A stretch of 64,000 bases of DNA, taken from contig NZ_CP039649.1 of assembly GCF_004923315.1 (NCBI RefSeq), positions 124,001-188,000 of the forward strand. Reading direction: 5' to 3'. The notes below the pieces were generated by a model, which saw only the letters and a list, made by a program, of their open reading frames with translations, did not search any database and was not told where the DNA came from. The position numbers and the translations under genes were made by a program. Position 1 is the first letter of the stretch. Each line of letters begins with the position of its first letter. Positions 8,958 to 17,373 of the stretch are shown piece by piece. This DNA is from Azospirillum sp. TSA2s (GTDB taxonomy: Bacteria; Pseudomonadota; Alphaproteobacteria; Azospirillales; Azospirillaceae).

Positions 8958-10784
8958 TTACTCCACCGTCACGCTCTTCGCCAAATTCCGCGGCTGATCG
9001 ACATCAGTCCCCTTCAGCACCGCGGTGTGATAGGCCAGCAGCTGCACCGGAATGGCGTACAGCAGCGGCGCCACCAGCGGGTCGCAGGCCGGGAGTTCGA
9101 CCGACCAGCGGACCTTGTCCTTCAGCTTGTCGATGCCCTTCCGGTCGGCCAGCAGCAGGACCTTGCCGGAGCGGGCGCAGACCTCCTGCACGTTCGACAC
9201 CACCTTCTCGAACAGGGCGTCGGACGGCACCAGCACGATCACCGGCACATTGTCGTCGATCAGCGCGATGGGGCCGTGCTTCAATTCGCCGGCGGCGTAG
9301 CCTTCGGCGTGGATGTAGCTGATTTCCTTCAGCTTCAGCGCCCCTTCCAGGGCCAGCGGGTACATGGCGCCGCGGCCGAGATACAGCACGTCGCGGGCCT
9401 CCGACACCTCCTGCGCCAGCTCCTTCAGCCGCTCGTCATGGGCCAGCACGTCGGCGGCGCGGGCCGGGACCTCGCGCAGGGCGTGGGCGATCTGCTGCAT
9501 CCGCTCCTGGTCGATGGCGCCGCGGGCGCGGCCGACGGTGACGGCAAGGCAGGCCAGAGTCGTCAGCTGGGTGGTGAAGGCCTTGGTCGAGGCGACGCCG
9601 ATCTCCGGACCCGCCATGGTGTAGAGCACGGCGTCGGATTCCCGGGCGATGGTGCTTTCCGGGGCGTTGACGATCGACAGGATCTTCTGGCCCTGGCGCT
9701 TGCAGTAACGCAGCGCTTCCAGCGTATCCAGCGTCTCGCCCGACTGCGAGATGAACAGCGCGATGCCGCCCGGCGGCAGCGGCGCCTCGCGATAGCGGAA
9801 CTCCGAGGCGATGTCGACCTCGACCGGGATGCGGGCCAGCGTCTCGAACCAGTATTTGGCGACGAAACCGGCGTAATAGGCGGTACCGCAGGCGACGATG
9901 GTCAGCTTGCTGGCGCCGGCCAGATCGAAGGGGAAGTCCGGCAGGGAGAAGGTGCCGGTTTCCGGGTTGATGTAGGCGTTCAGCGTGTCGCCGATGACCT
10001 GCGGCTGCTCGTAGATTTCCTTGAGCATGTAGTGGCGATAGCCGTCCTTGCCGATCAGGGCGCCGGACACCGCGGTGGTCTTCACCGGCCGTTCGACCAC
10101 CGCATCGGTGGCGTCGTGGACGATGGCGGCGGTGCGGCTGACCTCGACCCAGTCGCCGTCCTCCAGATAGCAGATGCGGTTGGTCAGCGGCGCCAGGGCG
10201 AAGGCGTCGGAGGCCAGATACATCTCGCCCTCGCCATAGCCGACGGCCAGCGGCGTGCCGTGGCGGGCGCCGATCATCAGCTCATGCTCGCCGGCGAAGA
10301 TCAGCACCAGGGCGAAGGCGCCGGTGAAGCGCTTGAAGGCGGCGGCCGACGCCTGGACCGGCGTCATGCCGTGCTGGTCCAGGTAATAGGTGACGAGGTG
10401 GACGATCACCTCGGTGTCGGTGGCGCTTTCGAAGACATAGCCGTGGCCGGTCAGCTCGTCCTTCAGCTCCTGATAGTTCTCGATGATGCCGTTGTGGACG
10501 ACGGCGACGCGCTTGGTGGCGTGCGGATGGGCGTTGTTTTCCGTCGGCCCGCCATGGGTGGCCCAGCGGGTGTGGCCGATGCCGACCGTGCCGGACAGCG
10601 GCTGGTCGCGCAGCTTCATGTCCAGGTTGCTCAGCTTGCCCTCGGCGCGGCGGCGCTCGATGTGGCCGTTCACCAGGGTGGCGACGCCCGCGCTGTCATA
10701 GCCGCGGTATTCCAGCCGGCGCAGGCCTTCCACCAGCCGGGGGGACGCGTCGTGAATGCCGTTGATGCCGATGATGCCGCACAT
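8958..10784 (-). CDS. glmS: Glutamine-fructose-6-phosphate aminotransferase (isomerizing)
   Basis: GlmS makes glucosamine 6-phosphate from fructose 6-phosphate and glutamine, the first step of UDP-GlcNAc synthesis for peptidoglycan and lipid A. The 608-residue length is standard. Cys2 (MCGIIG) is the N-terminal nucleophile of the glutaminase domain. Two SIS domains follow, with SQSGETLDT in the first, and the C terminus ends NLAKSVTVE, as in the family. It lies 52 bp downstream of glmU on the same strand, so the two probably form a glmUS operon. No glmS ribozyme is expected in this group and none is seen. Confidence 0.97.
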   Translation of the reverse strand: MCGIIGINGIHDASPRLVEGLRRLEYRGYDSAGVATLVNGHIERRRAEGKLSNLDMKLRDQPLSGTVGIGHTRWATHGGPTENNAHPHATKRVAVVHNGIIENYQELKDELTGHGYVFESATDTEVIVHLVTYYLDQHGMTPVQASAAAFKRFTGAFALVLIFAGEHELMIGARHGTPLAVGYGEGEMYLASDAFALAPLTNRICYLEDGDWVEVSRTAAIVHDATDAVVERPVKTTAVSGALIGKDGYRHYMLKEIYEQPQVIGDTLNAYINPETGTFSLPDFPFDLAGASKLTIVACGTAYYAGFVAKYWFETLARIPVEVDIASEFRYREAPLPPGGIALFISQSGETLDTLEALRYCKRQGQKILSIVNAPESTIARESDAVLYTMAGPEIGVASTKAFTTQLTTLACLAVTVGRARGAIDQERMQQIAHALREVPARAADVLAHDERLKELAQEVSEARDVLYLGRGAMYPLALEGALKLKEISYIHAEGYAAGELKHGPIALIDDNVPVIVLVPSDALFEKVVSNVQEVCARSGKVLLLADRKGIDKLKDKVRWSVELPACDPLVAPLLYAIPVQLLAYHTAVLKGTDVDQPRNLAKSVTVE

Positions 10785-10836
10785 GGACCTGATGCTCCTG
10801 AATAGATGCCGACCGGAGAGAAGACCCGAACCGACC

Positions 10837-12189
10837 TTACACCTTTTTCGCTTTCTCGTTTTGCTTCCGTTCGCGGAAGCGCTTTGCCCAGCCGGCGTAC
10901 AGCTTCTGGCTGCCGCGGGCGACCGCCAGGGCGTCGGCCTCCACCGCCATCGTCACCACGCTGCCGGCGCCGACGATGGCGCCGTCGCCGATGACGACCG
11001 GGGCGACCAGCGCGCTGTTGGAGCCGATGAAGGCCCCGGCGCCGATGTCCGTCCGGCTCTTGGTGAAACCGTCGTAGTTGCAGGTGATGGTGCCGGCGCC
11101 GATGTTGGCCTTGGCGCCGACGCGGGCGTCGCCGATGTAGGTCAGGTGGTTGGCCTTGGCCCCGGCTTCGATCACCGCGTTCTTCACCTCGACGAAATTG
11201 CCGATGTGGACATCCGGGCCGATCTCCGCACCCGGACGCAGGCGGGCGTAGGGGCCGATGACGGCGCCGCTGTCGATGCGCACGCCTTCCAGATGGCAGT
11301 AGGGCTTGATCTCCACCCGGTCGCCGACCGTCACGCCGGCGCCGAAGAAGCAGCCGGGACCGACCACCACGTCGCGGCCGAGCCTGGTGTCGACGCTGAG
11401 GAAGGTGCTGTCGGGATCGATCAGGGTGGCGCCATTGTCCATCGCGGCCCTGCGCAGGCGGCGCTGCAGCAGCTTTTCCACCTCCGCCAGCTCGGCGCGG
11501 GAGTTGACGCCGACGACCTCGGCCGGGGCGGCCTCAACCACGGCGCAGGCCATGCCGGCGCGCCGCGCGATCTGGACCACGTCGGTCAGGTAATATTCCG
11601 ACTTGGCGTTGTCGTTGCCGACGCTGCCGATCAGGTCGAACATGCGGGCACCGTCGAACGCCATCAGGCCGGCGTTGCACAGGGTGACCGCGCGCTCCTC
11701 CTCGCTGGCGTCGAGATACTCGACGATCTTCTCCAACCCGCCGCGGGCGTTCAGGATCAGCCGGCCATAGGCGCCGGGATCGTCGGGGCGCATGCCCAGC
11801 ACCACCACCGCCGGGTCGCTCGCCTGCCGGCGCGCCTGCACCAGCGCGCGCAGCGTGTCCGGCGTGACCAGCGGCGTGTCGCCGTACAGGACGATGACGT
11901 CGCCGGTGAAGCCCTCCAGCAGGCCGAAGGCGGCGCGCACGGCATCGGCGGTGCCGCGCTGCTCATGCTGGACGGCGGTGGGGTAGGGGGCGACGGCGGC
12001 GGCCACGCTGTCCATGCCGGGGCCGACCACGACCACCACATGGTCGGGATCGAGCGTCTTCACCGCGGCCAGCACATGCCCGACCATCGGCCGGCCGGCA
12101 ACCCGGTGCAGCACCTTGGGCAGATCGGATTTCATGCGCGTGCCCTTGCCGGCGGCGAGGATCACGCAGGCGAGCGGACGATGGGCCAT
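10837..12189 (-). CDS. glmU: Bifunctional glucosamine-1-P acetyltransferase / GlcNAc-1-P uridylyltransferase
   Basis: GlmU carries out the last two steps of UDP-GlcNAc synthesis. The 450 residues have an N-terminal nucleotidyltransferase domain with the signature LAAGKGTRMKSDLPKVLH and a C-terminal left-handed beta-helix of hexapeptide repeats (around NYDGFTKSRTDIGAGAFIGS). The start at 12189 gives MAHRPLACVILAAG, fitting family N termini better than an upstream ATG at 12237. The gene precedes glmS. Its upstream side abuts an integrase remnant, so a past integration ended within about 85 bp of its start. Confidence 0.96.
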   Translation of the reverse strand: MAHRPLACVILAAGKGTRMKSDLPKVLHRVAGRPMVGHVLAAVKTLDPDHVVVVVGPGMDSVAAAVAPYPTAVQHEQRGTADAVRAAFGLLEGFTGDVIVLYGDTPLVTPDTLRALVQARRQASDPAVVVLGMRPDDPGAYGRLILNARGGLEKIVEYLDASEEERAVTLCNAGLMAFDGARMFDLIGSVGNDNAKSEYYLTDVVQIARRAGMACAVVEAAPAEVVGVNSRAELAEVEKLLQRRLRRAAMDNGATLIDPDSTFLSVDTRLGRDVVVGPGCFFGAGVTVGDRVEIKPYCHLEGVRIDSGAVIGPYARLRPGAEIGPDVHIGNFVEVKNAVIEAGAKANHLTYIGDARVGAKANIGAGTITCNYDGFTKSRTDIGAGAFIGSNSALVAPVVIGDGAIVGAGSVVTMAVEADALAVARGSQKLYAGWAKRFRERKQNEKAKKV

Positions 12190-12272
12190 GGTGGTGTTCC
12201 TGGTCGAGCCTTGTGTGGAGGGGGAAACCGGTCGCAAATGGCGTCGTACTTGAGCCGGGAAAGGTTAAGACA

Positions 12273-13052
12273 TCACTGCCGGAAAGGACGACGCTTCTTC
12301 CGGAGTGGGCGCCGCACCATCGGCAATTCCGAGAGTGGTGTGCCACAGCACGCCGGGGAAGCCCAAGTCAACTTTTGTTTCAATCTGCAATAAATAAATG
12401 TTTCCAACGGGTTGCCTGCCCAAATTTTCTGCGTTTCCCGCCGGTGATCTTTCAGCTTCGCGATTGCGGCGTTCGCCCTTTGTCGCCGGTCCACCCGACG
12501 TGTGTAGATTTCGCGATTTTTCAGTGACATGTGCCCGGTGATGGCCGCGATCTCCAGAGCCGAACAGCCGGTCTGCGCCGGCAGCGAGGCAGAGGATTTC
12601 CGCAAGCCATGGAAAACGTAACCCTTCACCTCCGGATGAGCTTTGATTGCCAAACATAGGGCGTTGGGAAATCCTATTCTGTTCCAGGGCTGTCCGGAAG
12701 CGGGGTTGATCAGTATTGTTACGGAGGTAGCGTTTCTCTTCCACTCCGTCAACTCGACCTTTAGGTCCGCGTGACACGGTACCCACAGCCGGCTACCGGT
12801 CTTTTCCTGGGTAACCTGGATCGCGGAGTCGTCATAATCATCCCACCGCATCCTGATGAGGTCCGATGACCTCCGGCCGGTGTGGAGCGCCAGAACCATG
12901 GCCCGGCGCATAGGCTCCTTGACGTGGGCGAAGGCGAAACCGCCCGCCCGATCCAACTGCCGGATCGCTTTTTCAATTGCGGTTTGTCTGTATCGACGAA
13001 AATCGACGAAAGACTGGCGGGACTCCGGCCATGGGCTGCTCGGCGTAAACAA
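12273..13052 (-). pseudogene. Tyrosine recombinase (phage-type integrase), N-terminally truncated
   Basis: The reading frame holds the catalytic half of a tyrosine integrase. The Arg of TGRRSSDLIRMRWDD, the Lys of EKTG, the His/Arg pair of FHGLRKSSA, the His of ITGHMS and the Tyr of EIYTRRVD are all recognisable. The arm-binding and core-binding N-terminal domains are absent: the open frame begins at a TTG only about 50 residues before the first catalytic Arg. The C-terminal 40 residues look like read-through past the natural end. No attachment site, excisionase or tRNA is visible nearby. I read it as a remnant of a lost genomic island. Confidence 0.7.
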
Positions 13053-13152
13053 AAGATTGGTGTGCTTGCATTGCGAGCTGTTCTCATAAGCGGAAAATTA
13101 ACGGAGGCCGGGGTAGAATAATTGCAATGTCGGGAATTTGGTAACCGCTGCG

Positions 13153-15816
13153 ATGATCTCCGCCCGCCCTCCAGGAAACTTCGATAACACCACGGGCGAT
13201 GCCCGTCGCCTTAACGTGGCTGGCCTACTTTTTGTCGCCATGGTTGTGATGACCATTGCGTTCGTGCTGTTTATGGCGCTGGAGACGGCCCGTCGGATCG
13301 ATATGGCCACGGCGGAGCGGACGAAGGGCGAGATCGCCGACGCGGTCGCGGACCTCGGCGCCGCGATGGGAAAGAAGGCCGAGGAATACAGCCTGTGGAA
13401 CGACGCCGTCGACCATCTGGTCGTCGGTTACGACCCCGTCTGGGCCAACGCCAATGTCGGCCCCTATGCGGAGCGGCTGTGGGGGCTCGACCGCTCCTAT
13501 GCCTGGAATGGCCGTGACGGGCTGATCTATGCGTCGAAGGACGGTGCCCTGCGCGATGACATGGACGCGGCGACCAGCGAGGCCGCCGATCTGCGGCCGG
13601 TTCTGGTGGCGGCGCGCAACACCGGAAAGCCGGTCAGCGGCATCGTCCATATCGGGCAGATCCCCTTCGTCTTCGGCGCGCGGGTGATCGAGTACGAATA
13701 CGGGCACGATCCCCTGCCGGCGAATCCCGAACTGCCGGTCCAGGTCTTCCTGACCAGGCTCGACTCGGAGCTGGCGAAACTCGCAAGCTCGCGCCGGATC
13801 GCCGATCTGCGCTTCGCCGCGGCCGACGGACCTGCTCTGATGGATGTCGTCAGCCTGCCGCTGGAGAGCATCGCCGGACAGCGGTTCGGCGTGCTGACCT
13901 GGACGCCGGAGCAGCCCGGCCATACCCTTGTCCGCGAGACGGCGCCCTATGCCGGCGGCTTCGCCCTGGCGCTGCTGGCCCTGCTGTTCCTGTTTCAGCG
14001 CGTGCTGCAACGGTTGAAGCGGCAGGAGCCGCTGCGCCTCAGCGAGGCCCGGCTGGCCCAGGCGCAGCGGGTCGCAAAGCTGGCCTACACCGTCCATCTG
14101 CCCAACGACCTGCTGGAGGTCTCGGCCAATTTCCGCGAACTGGTCGGCGTGGACCCGAATGGCCTGAACCCGACCGGCTCGGGCGGCGGGGCCGAACGGC
14201 TCACCGTCGGGCAGCTTCTCGACCGGGTGGTGCCGGAACAGCGGCCGGACGTGCAGGACGCCTATCGCCGGGCCTGGGCCGAGAACGCGCGGTTCGACAT
14301 CGAATACCGCGTCGCCCGGCCCGGCGGCGACCATCTGGACCTTCAGGAGGTCGGGGAGCCCTTCCACGATGCCAACGGCCTCGTGCTGGGGCTGATCACC
14401 GCCATCCAGGACGTCACCGCGCGACGCCGGGCGGAGGAGACGATCCGGCATCAGGCCAATTACGACGCGCTGACCGGGCTTCCCAACCGGCCGCTGTTCT
14501 ATGACAGGCTGCGTCAGGCGCTGCGGCGGGCGGCGCGCGACCGGACCTGCATGGCGCTGCTGTTCATCGACCTGAACCGCTTCAAATGGGTCAACGACAC
14601 GCTGGGCCACCAGACCGGCGACGTGCTTCTGCGCGAGGCGGCGCACCGGATGGCGGCTTGCGTCCGCGGGTCGGAGACGATCGCCCGGATCGGCGGCGAC
14701 GAGTTCACCGTCATCCTGTCGCAGGTCGGCGACCGGGCGGAGGCGGAAACGGTGGCCCGCCGCTTGCTCGAAAGCCTGGGCGAACCCTTCCACATCGCCG
14801 GCCAGACCCTGCACATCTCGGCCAGCATCGGCGTCACCTTCGCGCCGGAACAGGGGACCGACCCCGAACTGCTGGTGAAGAACGCCGATGTCGCCATGTA
14901 TCAGGCCAAGCGGCAGGGGACGGCCAACTGGACCTTCTACGATCCGGCGATGGACGCCGACGCGCTCGACCATTTGCAGATGGAGAACCTGCTGCACGAC
15001 GCGGTGGCCAGGGGCCAGCTGGCGCTGTTCCTCCAGCCGGTGGTGGAGGTCGGCAGCGGCCTGCTGGCCGGCGCGCAGGCGGAGGTGCGCTGGAACCACC
15101 CCGACCGCGGCCTGCTGCTCCCCACCGACTTCCTGCATCTGGCCGAGGCGAACGGGCTGATCCTGCAGATCGGCGCATGGCTTCTCGATGCCGGCTGCCG
15201 GCAACTGGCGGGCTGGCGCGACCGTGGCGCCGCCGGGCTGCGGCTGACCGTGCCGGTATCCACCCTGCAGCTCAAGCATTCCGGCTTCGGCGATCAGGTC
15301 ACCGGTTGCCTCGCCCGTCATGGCGCGTTGCCGGACCGGCTGATCCTGGAACTGCCGGAGGCCGCCATGCTGGCGCCGTCGGCGGAGATGACGCGGACCA
15401 TGCAGTCGCTCAGGACGCTGGGCGTCACCTTCTCCGTCGGCGGCTTCGGCACCGGCTATGCGTCGCTCGGCCATCTGAGGCGGCTTCCGGTGGAATTCCT
15501 GAAGATCGACCAGGGCATCCTGCAGGACATGATCCGCAATCCCGCCAACCAGGAGACGGTGCGCGCCATCGTGGCACTGGCCCGCAGCATGAACCTGACG
15601 GTGATCGCCGAAGGGGTCGAGACGGGAGAGCAGCAGCTCCTGGCCGAAGAGGTCCGCTGCGGCTTCGCGCAGGGGGCGTTCCTCGGCCGGCCCATTCCGG
15701 CAGAAGCGTTCGATCCTGCGTTCAAGCCGGCGTTCAAGCCGGCGTTCGGCCTGGTGGCGGCTTCCGCGGGCGGGAGAGGCGAGTCGCTGTGTCCTGTCGG
15801 CGACGGGGAGAGCTGA
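13153..15816 (+). CDS. CHASE4-PAS-GGDEF protein with degenerate EAL domain
   Basis: This inner-membrane c-di-GMP protein has about 887 residues. A membrane segment near residues 16-38 is followed by a periplasmic CHASE4-like sensor, a second membrane segment near 265-287, a PAS domain at about 300-425, GGDEF at about 430-595 and an EAL fold at about 610-870. The GGDEF motif is intact (514-518), although the inhibitory site reads RGSE rather than RxxD. The EAL domain has lost its catalytic residues: EAL is QAE (642-644), the Mg-binding Asn is Pro701, and DDFGTG is GGFGTG (763-764). It is therefore probably a cyclase with a non-catalytic EAL. The start is uncertain because no strong ribosome binding site precedes 13153, and a TTG at 13138 is in frame. 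Confidence 0.88.
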   Translation: MISARPPGNFDNTTGDARRLNVAGLLFVAMVVMTIAFVLFMALETARRIDMATAERTKGEIADAVADLGAAMGKKAEEYSLWNDAVDHLVVGYDPVWANANVGPYAERLWGLDRSYAWNGRDGLIYASKDGALRDDMDAATSEAADLRPVLVAARNTGKPVSGIVHIGQIPFVFGARVIEYEYGHDPLPANPELPVQVFLTRLDSELAKLASSRRIADLRFAAADGPALMDVVSLPLESIAGQRFGVLTWTPEQPGHTLVRETAPYAGGFALALLALLFLFQRVLQRLKRQEPLRLSEARLAQAQRVAKLAYTVHLPNDLLEVSANFRELVGVDPNGLNPTGSGGGAERLTVGQLLDRVVPEQRPDVQDAYRRAWAENARFDIEYRVARPGGDHLDLQEVGEPFHDANGLVLGLITAIQDVTARRRAEETIRHQANYDALTGLPNRPLFYDRLRQALRRAARDRTCMALLFIDLNRFKWVNDTLGHQTGDVLLREAAHRMAACVRGSETIARIGGDEFTVILSQVGDRAEAETVARRLLESLGEPFHIAGQTLHISASIGVTFAPEQGTDPELLVKNADVAMYQAKRQGTANWTFYDPAMDADALDHLQMENLLHDAVARGQLALFLQPVVEVGSGLLAGAQAEVRWNHPDRGLLLPTDFLHLAEANGLILQIGAWLLDAGCRQLAGWRDRGAAGLRLTVPVSTLQLKHSGFGDQVTGCLARHGALPDRLILELPEAAMLAPSAEMTRTMQSLRTLGVTFSVGGFGTGYASLGHLRRLPVEFLKIDQGILQDMIRNPANQETVRAIVALARSMNLTVIAEGVETGEQQLLAEEVRCGFAQGAFLGRPIPAEAFDPAFKPAFKPAFGLVAASAGGRGESLCPVGDGES

Positions 15817-16057
15817 CAAGCTGCGATCGGCCTGCTTTTCGCGCAATAGGCATCACTCCGTCGGGCGTCTTCGGCTTATCGGGGGGGAGGCGGTGCCCGA
15901 AAACCGGTTCCGGTCCGCCAACGTCCCGGACAATGCGCCGCATTTGCGGCAAACCCTCTGCATCGCACTAGGATGTCCGCACTAAGCATATTAGGATATT
16001 CACACGAAGATGGATGCCTGAAGGTCGGTAACCCGGCGGTTCGTAGGGGAGCGGCAG

Positions 16058-17197
16058 GTGGAGGAACCCAGCGCCACGACGACGATCGCAACGGCACTCG
16101 CGGGCGGTGTCGGGCTGCTGGCGCTGGTGACGCTCGTTTACGGGACGATCCTGTATCGGATGGAGGAACGGCCCCGGGTCCGGCAGCTTTGCCTGGGGCT
16201 GCTGTTCGGCATCGGCGGGGTGGCCGCCATGCTGCAATCGGTTCCCATCTCCCCCGGCGTTTTTCTGGACGTGAAGGCGGTGCCGGTCGCGCTGGCCGCT
16301 CCCTTCGGTGGACCGCTGGCCGCCGTGCTCGCCGCCGGGATCGTGTCGGCGGTCCGCATCGCGATCGGCGGCGCCGGGACGCTTCCGGGGGTGATCGGGA
16401 TCCTGGTGGCCGGTTCCGTCGGTCTGCTGCTCCGGCGGCTGGTGCCGGATGCGGAGTGGCGAAACACCAGACCGCTGCTCATCCTCGGCCCGGTTGCGTC
16501 CTTCCACCCCCTCAGCATCTTCGTGCTGCCGTGGGAGGTCGCGCTGCCGGTCTTCATCGAAGGTGGGATTCCCGTCGCCCTGTCCACGATGGCAGGCATC
16601 CTGCTGCTTGGCACAATGCTGGCGCGTGAACGCCGCCGCGTCGACACCGAGCATGTGCTGCGCAACGCGGCACTGAGCGATCCGCTGACCGGACTGGCCA
16701 ACCGCCGGGCCTTCTTCGCTTTCATCGACCGGGCCGTGGCCAGCGCGCTGCGCCACGACACGCCGGTGTCGCTCCTGATGCTCGACATCGACCATTTCAA
16801 GGACGTCAACGACAGCCGCGGGCACGATGCCGGCGACGCCGTGCTGGTGGCGCTCAGCCGTCTGCTCCAGTGCAGCGTGCGGCAGAGCGATCTCGTCGCC
16901 CGTTTCGGCGGCGAGGAGTTCGCCATCCTGCTGCCCAATGCGCCGGGCGATGGGGCCTTCCAACTCGCCGAACGCCTGCGCTGCGCCGTCCGCGACATGA
17001 GCATTCCGCAGGACGGCACGATCCTGCATGTGACCGTCAGCATCGGCCTGTCGACCCTGACCCCCGACATCGGCCGGGCCGACGCGATGATCAAGGCGGC
17101 CGACATGGCGCTCTACCGCGCCAAGCAGGGCGGCCGGGACCGGGTCTGCCGCCATCGCGAAAGCGGCGTGAAGGAGCCGGCGCCGGCCGCGGATTGA
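16058..17197 (+). CDS. Membrane diguanylate cyclase (LytS-type sensor plus GGDEF)
   Basis: The protein makes c-di-GMP from two GTP. The first 195 of its 379 residues form about six hydrophobic segments resembling the 5TM receptor region of LytS-type proteins. The C-terminal GGDEF domain has an intact GGEEF motif at 284-288 and an RxxD inhibitory site (RQSD) five residues before it, so product inhibition is expected. The start is the GTG at 16058, after AGGGGAG. It follows the CHASE4 gene by 241 bp on the same strand. The signal sensed is unknown. Confidence 0.9.
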   Translation: MEEPSATTTIATALAGGVGLLALVTLVYGTILYRMEERPRVRQLCLGLLFGIGGVAAMLQSVPISPGVFLDVKAVPVALAAPFGGPLAAVLAAGIVSAVRIAIGGAGTLPGVIGILVAGSVGLLLRRLVPDAEWRNTRPLLILGPVASFHPLSIFVLPWEVALPVFIEGGIPVALSTMAGILLLGTMLARERRRVDTEHVLRNAALSDPLTGLANRRAFFAFIDRAVASALRHDTPVSLLMLDIDHFKDVNDSRGHDAGDAVLVALSRLLQCSVRQSDLVARFGGEEFAILLPNAPGDGAFQLAERLRCAVRDMSIPQDGTILHVTVSIGLSTLTPDIGRADAMIKAADMALYRAKQGGRDRVCRHRESGVKEPAPAAD

Positions 17198-17315
17198 AGC
17201 ATCCGCCGCACTTTCTTTCGGACGATGGCGGGATGTCCCCGGCCGAACCGGGGTAGCGGCACGGAGCGATGGATCACTGGCTGCGTGCACATGCGGAATA
17301 CACATATGAGAGCCG

Positions 17316-17321
17316 TATAAT
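17316..17321 (+). promoter_or_regulatory. Candidate -10 box upstream of the ELWxxDGT gene
   Basis: An exact TATAAT lies in an AT-rich patch 52 bp before the start at 17374. No convincing -35 hexamer is found at 16-18 bp, so an activator or an alternative sigma factor may be needed. Confidence 0.35.
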
Positions 17322-17373
17322 ATAGACACCCTGCCGATGCCATCCGCGTCGGCACCATTGGGAGGGTGCGGTC

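Noticed and set aside
8910..10805. Long open frame of 631 codons on the plus strand
   Set aside because: It lies exactly antisense to glmS; it is a codon-bias shadow in high-GC DNA with low-complexity composition and no ribosome binding site.
10756..12393. 545-codon open frame on the plus strand
   Set aside because: It is antisense to glmU, rich in Gly/Asp/His, and matches no protein pattern.
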